From assembly GCF_000986795.1 (NCBI RefSeq), contig NZ_LAYZ01000025.1, positions 124,001 through 188,000 of the forward strand: 64,000 nucleotides of DNA. Direction: 5' to 3'. Of the stretch, positions 18,048 through 26,365 are shown piece after piece; the first letter of the stretch is position 1; each line of letters begins with the position of its first letter. This stretch comes from Salinicoccus sediminis (lineage in GTDB: Bacteria; Bacillota; Bacilli; Staphylococcales; Salinicoccaceae). The notes beneath the pieces are model-generated. The model saw only the letters and a program-made list of their open reading frames with translations, did no database searches and was not told where the DNA came from. A program made the position numbers and the translations under genes.

Positions 18048-18845
18048 TTGGACATCACTTCGGAAAGGAAAATCGTCAGATATGACAATGGGGCATTCGA
18101 AGAGACGAACGATGCGATTGCTGAAGAATTCCCTCTGACGATCTATATAAATGATGTCGAGTTCGCGACACTTGTCTGTTCTCCTGACCACCTGGAGGAA
18201 CTCATCATGGGCTTTTTGGCGTCTGAGGGGGCCATCCGCAAATACAGTGACATAAAGTCGATGAACCTGGATGACCACGGGGGATTCTGTCATATAGAAC
18301 TGAGCAACCATGTTCCGACGGATCATTTTACGTATTCCAGGAGAATACTGGGATCCTGCTGCGGGAAGAGCCGGCAGTTCTATTTCCAGAGCGATGTCGA
18401 TACCGCCAAAGTATCGATGTCAAAAACGACCATAACGCCGGCGCAATGCACTGCTCTGATGAAGGAAATGCAGGACACCAGCACCATTTTCAAGGAGACC
18501 GGCGGCATACACAATGCCAGCCTCGGTAACGCCCGGGAGATGATCGTGCACCGCGGGGATATCGGCAGGCATAACGCGCTGGACAAGCTGTACGGATACT
18601 GCATTGAAAACAGGATACCCGTTTCTGACAAAGTACTCGTCTTCAGCGGGCGCATCTCTTCAGAGGTGCTGACAAAAGCCGCCAAAATCGGTGTCGGCAT
18701 CGTCCTCAGCAAATCGGCACCGACAGACCTTGCCATCAGGCTTGCAGAGGACCTGAACATTACGGCAATCGGCTTCATACGAGGGGATTCATTCAATATT
18801 TACAGTCATCCATGGCGCGTTGTCCCAACTGATGACAGCATATAG
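18048..18845 (+). CDS. fdhD: FdhD, sulfur carrier protein for molybdoenzyme activation
   Basis: A 265-residue protein. FdhD passes sulfur from a cysteine desulfurase to the bis-MGD molybdenum cofactor. The cysteine site is ILGSCCGKS near residue 103. The C-terminal domain carries GRISSEVLTKAAKIGVGIVLSKSAPT, typical of the family. The start is TTG at 18048-18050, with AAAGGAGGG 7 nt upstream. It is divergent from the YdeP-type molybdoenzyme, its probable client. Confidence 0.93.
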   Translation: MDITSERKIVRYDNGAFEETNDAIAEEFPLTIYINDVEFATLVCSPDHLEELIMGFLASEGAIRKYSDIKSMNLDDHGGFCHIELSNHVPTDHFTYSRRILGSCCGKSRQFYFQSDVDTAKVSMSKTTITPAQCTALMKEMQDTSTIFKETGGIHNASLGNAREMIVHRGDIGRHNALDKLYGYCIENRIPVSDKVLVFSGRISSEVLTKAAKIGVGIVLSKSAPTDLAIRLAEDLNITAIGFIRGDSFNIYSHPWRVVPTDDSI

Positions 18846-18846
18846 A

Positions 18847-18873
18847 AAAGCACTCCGTCCGGAGTGCTTTTTA
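18847..18873. terminator. Bidirectional terminator, fdhD / sagB
   Basis: AAAGCACTCC and GGAGTGCTTT flank a GTCC loop, with T runs both ways. Confidence 0.88.
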
Positions 18874-19659
18874 CTCTTTTGTATAGTAGTCCCTGTGGAA
18901 TTCATCCGCTGACAATCCGTGCGCATTATAGTGGCTCTCCATGATATTGCCGATCTTGACCGCCCAGTGTATATCTGTCGCATACAGGTGTTTTCCCGGA
19001 TTTTCAGGGTTCCACCGCATTGTGTAAAGAGTATCCTGCCCTTTCGATACATAATTTTCACTTATGAAACGGGCACCTCCCATGATAGCTTTCTCAGGGG
19101 TTGACCAGTCAGACTCCGCTGCATAACCGGAGCCTTCCGACACAGCCTTTTTATCAAATGCGCCTATGCCGAAGAAATTGTAATAAGTGGTGTCCCCCAC
19201 TTCGATCCCTCCTGCAAGGGAGGATCTGCCGTTCCCGGTTTCTATCTGCGCATGGCTGATCAGATACAGGGCATTCAGGCCATACTCTTCCTGTGCGGCG
19301 TGGAACGTCTCTCCCCGGCCTTCGAGTATTCCCTTGCCTTTAAGGGATTCATCCAGCTGTTCAGGCGTCAGATCGGCTGTTTCATCCAGTTTCAGGAACT
19401 GGAAATCGGTGCTGCTCCGCCCGATATCCATTGCATTTCTGATATCCTCCTCATCCGCTTCGACTGCGCCGTCGTCCTCAAGCTTCACATCCTGCGTACT
19501 GCTCGCTGCCTGGGTATCCACCGCCGCTTCAAAACTATGGATATATTTTTCCTCCCTGTCCATAAGAGTCGTTTCAGAAATCAGAAAGGCGATGAAGAAC
19601 ACCACCATTACACCCAGCAGTATCAGAACCGGAATATCCTGCTTCATTTTTTGTTTCAT
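18871..19659 (-). CDS. sagB: Membrane-anchored N-acetylglucosaminidase (SagB-like)
   Basis: A 262-residue protein with one N-terminal membrane helix (IPVLILLGVMVVFFIAFLI, about residues 9-27). The GH73-type glucosaminidase domain spans about residues 120-255 (GLNALYLISHAQIETGNGRS with the catalytic Glu, then YYNFFGIGAFD). It matches staphylococcal SagB in length and layout. SagB trims glycan strands of nascent peptidoglycan to their final length at the membrane. A linker rich in acidic residues separates helix and catalytic domain. Confidence 0.87.
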   Translation of the reverse strand: MKQKMKQDIPVLILLGVMVVFFIAFLISETTLMDREEKYIHSFEAAVDTQAASSTQDVKLEDDGAVEADEEDIRNAMDIGRSSTDFQFLKLDETADLTPEQLDESLKGKGILEGRGETFHAAQEEYGLNALYLISHAQIETGNGRSSLAGGIEVGDTTYYNFFGIGAFDKKAVSEGSGYAAESDWSTPEKAIMGGARFISENYVSKGQDTLYTMRWNPENPGKHLYATDIHWAVKIGNIMESHYNAHGLSADEFHRDYYTKE

Positions 19660-19716
19660 TTCTCATTTTCCCTTATTTTAAGTTCACTCATTACACCATT
19701 CTATCCCATAACCTAA

Positions 19717-19748
19717 AAAAAAGTAAGCACCCTGTTCAGATGCTTACC
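19717..19748 (-). terminator. Terminator overlapping the end of the FMN reductase gene
   Basis: GTAAGCA and TGCTTAC arms with an 11-nt loop are followed by eight T residues on the minus strand. The 5' arm covers the last codons of the gene. Confidence 0.75.
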
Positions 19749-20269
19749 GTTTCCGAATATGTCTGTTTTACAAGTGCATCTATCATTATGCTCAGACGTT
19801 CTGTAATCTGCTCATTTTCAAGGATTAACCCCTCGTCCGTTTTCACAAAATCCGAGTCGCACGTCGAAGCCTGGGTGGGGATCACCATTGCATGGACTCC
19901 TCTCATCACCATTCTCAGCTGCGTCAGCGGATCGGAGTTCCTCATCCCGCCGCTGTTGCAGAACAGGCCGACCGGTTTCATTTCAAATTCATTTATCGAA
20001 AGATGATCCAGAGCATTCTTTAAAATGCCCGAATAGGAAGTATGGTAATTCGGCGTTCCAATCATCATTGCGTTCGCTTCATGTGCAAGACGCTTCAGTT
20101 CCCCGACATCCACTGTTTTCCCCTGGCCGAGAACCGGGATGTCCCAGCCGCACAGATCGACCACGGTCACTTTGTGTTCAGGCTGTTCAACCAGGGATCC
20201 GATGAGTCGGGCGACCGCATTGGTGTGGGAGCCGGGAAAGGCGCTCCCGGATATGACAAGCAGGTTCAT
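19736..20269 (-). CDS. NAD(P)H-dependent FMN reductase (flavodoxin-like)
   Basis: A 177-residue protein of the SsuE/NADPH-dependent FMN reductase group. LLVISGSAFPGSHTNAVARL is at the N-terminus (FMN phosphate loop), and GTPNYHTSYSGILKNALDHL lies near residue 77. The ATG at 20267-20269 was chosen over one six codons upstream because AAAGGAGA sits 7 nt before it. It probably supplies reduced flavin or reduces quinones; the partner is unknown. It is monocistronic. Confidence 0.85.
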   Translation of the reverse strand: MNLLVISGSAFPGSHTNAVARLIGSLVEQPEHKVTVVDLCGWDIPVLGQGKTVDVGELKRLAHEANAMMIGTPNYHTSYSGILKNALDHLSINEFEMKPVGLFCNSGGMRNSDPLTQLRMVMRGVHAMVIPTQASTCDSDFVKTDEGLILENEQITERLSIMIDALVKQTYSETVSI

Positions 20270-20351
20270 TGAAAGTCTCCTTTTCATAGGTTGCTGATTA
20301 AATCAATGGTATCATCCGGCAGTTGCCTTTAAAACCGTCTAAAGTTGTAAT

Positions 20352-20378
20352 AAAAAAAGCCGAGCCCCGGGCTCAGCT
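20352..20378 (-). terminator. Terminator of the first small paralogue gene
   Basis: A stem built on GAGCCC/GGGCTC with outer AGC/GCT pairs is followed by seven T residues on the minus strand. Confidence 0.85.
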
Positions 20379-20380
20379 GA

Positions 20381-20563
20381 TCAGTTGTTCAATTTATCAC
20401 TTAACGTCTTGAGTTTTTCAATCGTTTCTTTATCCAACTCTTCATGATCTATTTCTTTGTCGATGATTGATTGAGCGTCATCTATGGAAATATCCACCGC
20501 ACGACTGATCTGATATGCTGTCAGTTTTTCAGTCAGCAATTCTAAATTCAAGCCTGTATCCAT
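20381..20563 (-). CDS. Small protein with helix-turn-helix-like motif (copy 1)
   Basis: A 60-residue protein that starts at ATG 20561-20563 after AAGGTGA. The core is LTEKLTAYQISRAVDISIDD, which reads like the recognition end of a helix-turn-helix. A charged helix (EELDKETIEKLKTLSDKL) follows. It is paralogous to the 59-residue protein encoded 137 bp upstream. Short proteins with LTAYQIS are found in staphylococci with no assigned role. It is probably a single-HTH or dimerising peptide; the function is unknown. Confidence 0.75.
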   Translation of the reverse strand: MDTGLNLELLTEKLTAYQISRAVDISIDDAQSIIDKEIDHEELDKETIEKLKTLSDKLNN

Positions 20564-20700
20564 AATTTCACCTTCCCCCAATCAATTCTTCTGAAGCAAG
20601 TTCAATTATACCACATGATGAATTATTAACAACGAAAATGAAAACAAGGGATATACTCCCAGACCGGAAACCACATGGGTCCCTTCCGCAAAACGGAACT

Positions 20701-20880
20701 TTACTGGTCGAATAATGCCCGTTCCAGCATTCCGGCCCTGTCTCTTATCTCCTGATCCAAATCATCGATTTTCAATTTTTCTGCCAACAGATCGTTTGCC
20801 GTATCAATGCATATCCCCAGTGCCTCACTGATCTGATACGCCGTCAGCCTGCCCTCTGTAATCCTGGATTCCGTCTCCAT
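20701..20880 (-). CDS. Small protein with helix-turn-helix-like motif (copy 2)
   Basis: A 59-residue paralogue of the downstream small protein. GRLTAYQISEALGICIDTAN aligns with the copy-1 core, and a second acidic helix (DDLDQEIRDRAGMLERALF) follows. The ATG at 20878-20880 is preceded by GGGTGATGTG. The 137-bp gap between the two genes has no evident terminator. The pair looks like a local duplication that has diverged, since only the LTAYQIS block and the overall length are conserved. Confidence 0.7.
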   Translation of the reverse strand: METESRITEGRLTAYQISEALGICIDTANDLLAEKLKIDDLDQEIRDRAGMLERALFDQ

Positions 20881-21090
20881 CACATCACCCGCTTCACATA
20901 GATAATTCAATTATATGGAGAAATGGAAAAATTGCAATGTTTTTTCACAGAATCCATCATATATTCCGCCATTGAAGGGGTTTTCTGCCCTCTGACAGGA
21001 GCGGCGCCTTCCACCATATGCAAACCAAAGGTATTTTACAACATTAAAAAGCAGAGGAAATGGGTACCAGTTTACTGTGAGGAGTGGTAA

Positions 21091-22452
21091 ATGATGTATG
21101 AATCAATCTATGCCAGACAAAAGCAGTTCTATCAATCAGGAAAATCAAGGGATATAAAGTTCAGGATAGATGCCCTGAAGCAGCTGAAGCGCGGAATCAA
21201 ATATTATGAAAACGAACTGGCCGAAGCTATGCTTGCTGATTTCAACAAGCAGCAACCTGACACATACATGACTGAAATAGGCATCGTCTACGCTGAAATC
21301 AACCACGCAGTAAAGCACCTGGAGGAATGGGCCGGAACAAAGAAAGTCAAGACTCCCATCACCCACATCGGCTCAAAATCAGTCATATATAAAGAACCTT
21401 ACGGGGTGACTCTGATCATCGCGCCCTGGAACTATCCGTTCAATCTGACAATTTCGCCTCTGATCGGTGCCATCAGTGCAGGAAATACTGCCGTTCTGAA
21501 ACCTTCCGAACACACGCCCATGGTCGCAGAAGTCATCACCAGGATCATGGAACGCATCTTCCCTTCCGAATATATATATGCTGCCGAAGGCGGCATAGAA
21601 ACCAATCAGGCATTGCTCAGACTGCCTTTTGACTATATATTCTATACAGGCAGCTCCCATGTCGGTAAGATTGTAATGAAGAAGGCTGCAGAAAATCTCA
21701 TTCCCGTTACGCTTGAACTCGGCGGAAAATCGCCGGCGATCGTCACTGAGAATGCCGATTTGAAACTTGCTGCAAAGCGGATTGTCTGGGCAAAATTTTC
21801 AAATGCCGGACAGACCTGTGTGGCACCGGACTTCGTGTATGCAGAAGAATCCATTAAAAATGCGCTGCTGACGCACTTGAAACACTACACTCGCAAGTTC
21901 TATCATGAGGATTTCCGGCACGGCAGATATATGAGCATAGTGAACGACAATCATTTCGACAGGATCAGGGGACTGATTGAAGGGGATGTCGTATACGGGG
22001 GCCGTACAGATGCCGGAAACCGCACAATCGAACCTGCGATAATTGACAACGTGGAATTCGACCATCCGGCAATGAAGGAAGAGATCTTCGGCCCTGTACT
22101 GCCTGTCCTTTCCTACGGCAGTCTGGATAAAGCCATATTGGATCTGCGTGACATGCAGGATCCGCTTGCATTATACGTTTTCAGCGAAAATGAATCTGAA
22201 ATTGAAACCGTCATCAGGGATGTACCGTTCGGCGGCGGTGCAGTGAATGACGCCATGTTCCATCTGGCTACACCATATCTGCCTTTCGGCGGACGCGGCA
22301 ACAGCGGGATGGGAAAATATCACGGCAAATATTCGTTCGATACATTCACCCATGAAAAAAGCATACTGAAACAGACCACGCTGTTTGATATGCCTTTCAG
22401 ATATCCTGATGCAAAAATTTTCAGGAAGCTCATTCGGCTGATGATGAGATAG
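21091..22452 (+). CDS. Aldehyde dehydrogenase, class 3 (YwdH-like)
   Basis: A 453-residue NAD(P)-dependent aldehyde dehydrogenase. The catalytic Cys lies in NAGQTCVAPD near residue 243 and the general-base Glu in TLELGGKSPAIV near residue 209. PWNYPFNLTISPLIGAISAG lies near residue 108. The short length and the C-terminal basic tail (FRKLIRLMMR) resemble the membrane-associating long-chain fatty aldehyde dehydrogenases. The start ATG follows GAGGAG. It has its own terminator. Confidence 0.9.
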   Translation: MMYESIYARQKQFYQSGKSRDIKFRIDALKQLKRGIKYYENELAEAMLADFNKQQPDTYMTEIGIVYAEINHAVKHLEEWAGTKKVKTPITHIGSKSVIYKEPYGVTLIIAPWNYPFNLTISPLIGAISAGNTAVLKPSEHTPMVAEVITRIMERIFPSEYIYAAEGGIETNQALLRLPFDYIFYTGSSHVGKIVMKKAAENLIPVTLELGGKSPAIVTENADLKLAAKRIVWAKFSNAGQTCVAPDFVYAEESIKNALLTHLKHYTRKFYHEDFRHGRYMSIVNDNHFDRIRGLIEGDVVYGGRTDAGNRTIEPAIIDNVEFDHPAMKEEIFGPVLPVLSYGSLDKAILDLRDMQDPLALYVFSENESEIETVIRDVPFGGGAVNDAMFHLATPYLPFGGRGNSGMGKYHGKYSFDTFTHEKSILKQTTLFDMPFRYPDAKIFRKLIRLMMR

Positions 22453-22486
22453 AAAGATCCTCCAACTGGAAGTTGGAGGATCTTTT
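22453..22486. terminator. Bidirectional terminator, aldehyde dehydrogenase / SDR
   Basis: A 15-bp stem AAAGATCCTCCAACT / AGTTGGAGGATCTTT with a 3-nt loop separates convergent genes. Confidence 0.9.
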
Positions 22487-22488
22487 CG

Positions 22489-23376
22489 TTACTGATTGAT
22501 CGGCATCCCGCCTGTAATGCCGTACACCTGTCCTGTCGTGAAACTCGCACTGTCCGACGCGAGCAGCACATAAGTGGAAGCAAGTTCCACGGGCTGGCCT
22601 GCACGCTTCAGCGGCTCATTCTGGCCGAACTCCGGTATGTTCTCCTGCGGCTGTCCACCCGCCACCTGAAGTACGGTCCAGACCGGTCCCGGGGACACGG
22701 CATTGATTCTGATTCCTTTTTCGGCAAGCTGGCCGGTCATCGCAATGACAAACGCGACCTGTGCACTCTTGGTCATCGCATAGTCCGAGAGGAGTCCTGA
22801 AGGATTGAATGCCTGTACGGATGTTGTCACAATAACACTTCCCCCTTCCGGGAGATGGTCCAAAGCCTCCTGGAGCATCCACACATTCGAGAAGATATTG
22901 ACTGTAAACGTGTCTGTCAGCTGATTAGTGGACAGCTTCTTTATGTCCTTTTCAAACTGCTGGATTGCCGCATTCAACACCAGTATATCCAATCCGCCAA
23001 GCTGTTCCGCCGCTTCATGGACAAGATTCCTTGCAAACTCCTCGTCCCGCAGATCTCCGGGCAGAAGCACAGCCTTCCGGCCCGCCTTTTCAATGACAGC
23101 CTTCACTTCCTGTGCATCCGATTCTTCATCAGGCAGATAGCTTATGGCCACATCAGCGCCTTCTTTGGCATATGCAATTGCTGCGGCACGCCCGATCCCC
23201 GAATCCCCGCCTGTGACAAGCGCTTTCCTGTCCGTCAGCTGGCCGCTCGCGGTATATGATTCCTCGCCGCAGTCGGGCACCGGGCGCATTTCATTCTGCA
23301 CACCCGGATACGGCTGTTCCTGCTTTTCAAACTTGCCATCGTAATGTTTATATAAAGGATTATTCATTTCAGCCAT
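22489..23376 (-). CDS. SDR family oxidoreductase (general-stress YdaD/YhdF type)
   Basis: A 295-residue short-chain dehydrogenase. An N-terminal extension with PYPG carries the feature typical of the YdaD/YhxC subgroup. The cofactor motif is TGGDSGIGRAAAIAYAKEG near residue 56. NNAG is replaced by LNAAIQ, and the catalytic YAMTKSAQ lies near residue 200. Relatives in Bacillus belong to the general stress regulon; I see no clear sigma-B promoter here. RBS AGGAGG precedes the ATG. It lies 35 nt after the MATE gene and may be read from it. Confidence 0.88.
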   Translation of the reverse strand: MAEMNNPLYKHYDGKFEKQEQPYPGVQNEMRPVPDCGEESYTASGQLTDRKALVTGGDSGIGRAAAIAYAKEGADVAISYLPDEESDAQEVKAVIEKAGRKAVLLPGDLRDEEFARNLVHEAAEQLGGLDILVLNAAIQQFEKDIKKLSTNQLTDTFTVNIFSNVWMLQEALDHLPEGGSVIVTTSVQAFNPSGLLSDYAMTKSAQVAFVIAMTGQLAEKGIRINAVSPGPVWTVLQVAGGQPQENIPEFGQNEPLKRAGQPVELASTYVLLASDSASFTTGQVYGITGGMPINQ

Positions 23377-23411
23377 TCAAGTATTCCTCCTATATGATAC
23401 AGAATACTCTA

Positions 23412-24782
23412 CTATTGCGCGTTTTCTCCGGGTCCAAACATATTTCTTTTCTCAATGGTAAACAGCCGCATGAAAAATCCGGCGGCTGCACATGTCAGAC
23501 CGAGTGAAATGCCGATCCAGAAACCGTACACCTCAAGTGCTGTGTATGCCGCCAGAAGATATCCGGCTGTGAGGCCGACAAGCCAATATGAGATGACAGC
23601 AATAACGGACGGGATGAGAACATCCTTATATCCTCTGAGCACACCCTGGAACAGGGCCTGAAGAGCATCCGACACCTGGTAGATGATGGCGAATAGAAAC
23701 AGCGGTGAAGCAATGGCCACCACTGCCGGATCATCAGTGTAGAAATATGAAATCTGCTCCCTGAAGATGTACAGCAGCAGGGAAGAGGCAGAAATCAAGG
23801 CGAGGCTTGTTGCGAGCCCCATCATTTTATAACGCCTGGCATCATGGAACCTGCCCCCTCCTGCACTGAAACCGATCACGATGGTCATTGCCATCGATAT
23901 ACTCAGCGGCAGCATGAAAAGCATTGTCGTGAAGTTGAGGACAATCTGGTTCGCGGCAATGATATCAGTTGTGAACATGATGCCGATGAGAAGTGTCATC
24001 AGTGAAAAAATGCTCGTTTCCACAAATAGAAGCACACCGATCGGGATGCCGATCTTCAGATGGTGGATCATCACTTCCGGTGATGGCACTGCCATCCTCC
24101 TGAACAGTTTAAATGCCGCAAGCATTTCAACTTTGAAAGTCATGAATACGGCGATGAAAAAAATGAGCCAGTATGTGATGGCTGTCGCATATCCCGCTCC
24201 GATACCACCGAGTTCCGGGAACCCGAAGTTCCCGAAAATCAATGAATAATTGAAGAAGACATTGAGCGGAAGAGACATGGAAATAACGTATAGCGATACT
24301 CTTGTAAGCCCCTGCGCATCAATGAAATTCCGTAGCACACTGAACAGGAATAACGGTATTATACCGGTGGACAGTCCAATGAGATAGTGATAGGAGATAT
24401 CATGTACGTCCGCAGCAAGATCCATCATCCTGAGCAGGTCATCAAGGAAGAACAATCCCGAGAGCAGTACGATCACTGCAATGGCCACTGCAATATACAT
24501 CGCCTGCGTTACAGTATTGTGCACCTTCTCTTTCTCATCCGCCCCCATCAGATTTGCAACGATTGCTGTCACCGCAAGCAGTATGCCGTTGATGCCTGTG
24601 GAAACCGGCGCCCAGAAACTGGACCCTATGGCAACTCCTGCAAGGTCTTCGACACTTGCACGGCCGGACATCATCGTATCGATCATATTCATGGAATAAA
24701 GGAGTATCTGGGTGATGAGTATGGGCCATAGTATACGCATAAGAATGGCGTACATTTCCCTTTTTGAATCTGTATGATACAT
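23412..24782 (-). CDS. MATE family efflux transporter
   Basis: A 456-residue protein with twelve predicted helices and the two MatE halves. The first half begins MRILWPILITQILLYSMNMI, and GFSAGGGRFHDARRYK sits at the middle of the second half. MATE pumps export cationic drugs or metabolites in exchange for Na+ or H+. The substrate is unknown. GGAG lies 7 nt before the ATG. A 26-bp perfect palindrome lies 33 bp upstream of its start. Confidence 0.9.
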   Translation of the reverse strand: MYHTDSKREMYAILMRILWPILITQILLYSMNMIDTMMSGRASVEDLAGVAIGSSFWAPVSTGINGILLAVTAIVANLMGADEKEKVHNTVTQAMYIAVAIAVIVLLSGLFFLDDLLRMMDLAADVHDISYHYLIGLSTGIIPLFLFSVLRNFIDAQGLTRVSLYVISMSLPLNVFFNYSLIFGNFGFPELGGIGAGYATAITYWLIFFIAVFMTFKVEMLAAFKLFRRMAVPSPEVMIHHLKIGIPIGVLLFVETSIFSLMTLLIGIMFTTDIIAANQIVLNFTTMLFMLPLSISMAMTIVIGFSAGGGRFHDARRYKMMGLATSLALISASSLLLYIFREQISYFYTDDPAVVAIASPLFLFAIIYQVSDALQALFQGVLRGYKDVLIPSVIAVISYWLVGLTAGYLLAAYTALEVYGFWIGISLGLTCAAAGFFMRLFTIEKRNMFGPGENAQ

Positions 24783-24814
24783 TTTTCTGCTCCGTTCCGG
24801 TATTTTTCACTAAT

Positions 24815-24840
24815 AGATCCATTACCGCGGTAATGGATCT
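24815..24840. promoter_or_regulatory. 26-bp perfect palindrome upstream of the MATE gene
   Basis: The sequence from AGATCCATTACC to GGTAATGGATCT is its own reverse complement over 26 bp. It lies in the 68-bp gap between the antiporter stop and the MATE start. The minus-strand continuation is ATTAGTGAAAAATA, not a T-run, so an operator is as likely as a terminator. Confidence 0.45.
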
Positions 24841-24850
24841 GTATGTCCGA

Positions 24851-26161
24851 TCATAGGACAATCCCTGCTATGAAACCAGTCACCAGTACAGGAATATTCA
24901 AAAATATGAAGGTTGGGACACATGTGTCCCAAATATGATCATGTTGTCCATCCGCATCGAGACCGGCTGTCGGGCCAAGGGTGGAATCGGATGCCGGGGA
25001 ACCTGCATCCCCGAGAGCTCCTGCCGTACCGATGATTGCAATGATTGCCGGAATAGAAAGTTCCAGCTCTATGCCCATGGGAACGAATATACTTGCAATG
25101 ATCGGTATCGTCGCAAAAGATGAACCGATTCCCATCGTTACTACCAGTCCGACCAGCAGCATGGAAATGACAATCATTATTTTCTGGCCGGCCAGGGCTT
25201 CCGCTATCCCTTCCACCAGTGACATGACATGTCCCGTTTCAGTAATGACTGTGGCAAAACCGTTGGCTGCAAGCATTACTATGCCTATATATGCCATCAT
25301 CTGTATGCCGTTTATCAGTTCGGCATCCAGACTTTTCCACTTAAACCTGAACGACAGGAAGAATATCATGATTCCGGCGAGCGCCCCGAATATCATTGAA
25401 TCCGTCATAATCTGGACGGTGAATGTTGCCAGTATGGACAACACTGCCGTAATGACTGTTGCGGTACTGACTTCCCTTTTCTGGTGCGTGGCAAGCTGAA
25501 TCGTTTCATAATTCCTTTTCTTCCTATAATAAAACAGAGCAATGACGAGACCGATAACAAAGCCGCTGGCGGGAAGGATCAGGTTCGGGGCGACATCACC
25601 GAATGCAATGTCTACCCCGACTGTATCAAAACTCGTCACTATCGTATTTTGGAATATCTGACCGAAACCGACCGGCAGTAAGACATACGGAAATGTCAAT
25701 CCGAATGTCAGAACGATGGCAATCAGACGCCTGTCGATTTCCAGTTCATTCATCAGACTGAGTATCGGAGGTATGAGGATGGGTATAAAGGCAATGTGTA
25801 CCGGAATCAGATTCTGGCTCATCACCGCAACTGTGAGCAGTGCGGCAATGATGGAGACCTTGGCGATAATCCTCGCTTTTTTCGACCGGTCTTTATTCAA
25901 AGCACCGATGATGAAATCGACCAGTACTTCAGTGATGCCACTGTATGCAATCAGCGCTGCAAATCCACCGAGGAGTGCATAGCTCAGCGCAATTTCAGCA
26001 CCACCGACAATGCCCCCGGTGAATGTAGTGATGACATCCGCAACCGGCATACCCGCCGTGAGCCCTCCTGCGAGCGCACCGATGAACAGGGCAAGCACTA
26101 CATTCAGCCTGAGCAGACTCAGGACAATCATGACCAGAACAGCGATTAATACTGCATTCAT
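24851..26161 (-). CDS. Na+/H+ antiporter family membrane protein (YuiF/NhaC-like)
   Basis: A 436-residue protein with about eleven to twelve helices. SLLRLNVVLALFIGALAGGL is at the N-terminus, GDAGSPASDSTLGPTAGLDADGQHDHIWDT near the C-terminus. The latter is characteristic of the Na+/H+ antiporter family related to NhaC and to the B. subtilis YuiF group, which includes histidine-type permeases. The start at 26159-26161 follows GGAAGGTGG; an ATG six codons earlier lies inside that site. Substrate uncertain. Confidence 0.82.
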   Translation of the reverse strand: MNAVLIAVLVMIVLSLLRLNVVLALFIGALAGGLTAGMPVADVITTFTGGIVGGAEIALSYALLGGFAALIAYSGITEVLVDFIIGALNKDRSKKARIIAKVSIIAALLTVAVMSQNLIPVHIAFIPILIPPILSLMNELEIDRRLIAIVLTFGLTFPYVLLPVGFGQIFQNTIVTSFDTVGVDIAFGDVAPNLILPASGFVIGLVIALFYYRKKRNYETIQLATHQKREVSTATVITAVLSILATFTVQIMTDSMIFGALAGIMIFFLSFRFKWKSLDAELINGIQMMAYIGIVMLAANGFATVITETGHVMSLVEGIAEALAGQKIMIVISMLLVGLVVTMGIGSSFATIPIIASIFVPMGIELELSIPAIIAIIGTAGALGDAGSPASDSTLGPTAGLDADGQHDHIWDTCVPTFIFLNIPVLVTGFIAGIVL

Positions 26162-26214
26162 GATGTTTCCACCTTCCATTTTAATTCAAGCATAATATTG
26201 TAATACTAATTATT

Positions 26215-26319
26215 CAGGGGCCATTTGTCAATCTCAAAAAATATGAATATGCAATGGATAAAGGCAAAGTGTTCCTTATCATGACAAACAATGAAAATGT
26301 TGAACAGTACCTTAGATAA
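26215..26319 (+). pseudogene. Remnant of a coding sequence, possibly a YflT-like stress protein C-terminus
   Basis: An open frame with no proper start reads QGPFVNLKKYEYAMDKGKVF and continues LIMTNNENVEQYLR to a TAA at 26317. The Tyr-x-x-Ala-(x)-x-Gly-Lys-hydrophobic pattern recalls the end of general stress protein 17M/YflT-like proteins. A typical plus-strand terminator follows 16 bp later, which fits the 3' end of a former gene. The rest is absent. Confidence 0.35.
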
Positions 26320-26335
26320 GTGACAGTATCAAAGG

Positions 26336-26365
26336 CCGCTCCCCAAAACCGGGAGCGGATTTTTT
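26336..26365 (+). terminator. Plus-strand terminator without an intact gene in front of it
   Basis: CCGCTCCC/GGGAGCGG stem, then ATTTTTT on the plus strand. On the minus strand there is no T-run, so it does not fit the convergent UPF0324 gene, whose stop it overlaps. Confidence 0.75.
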
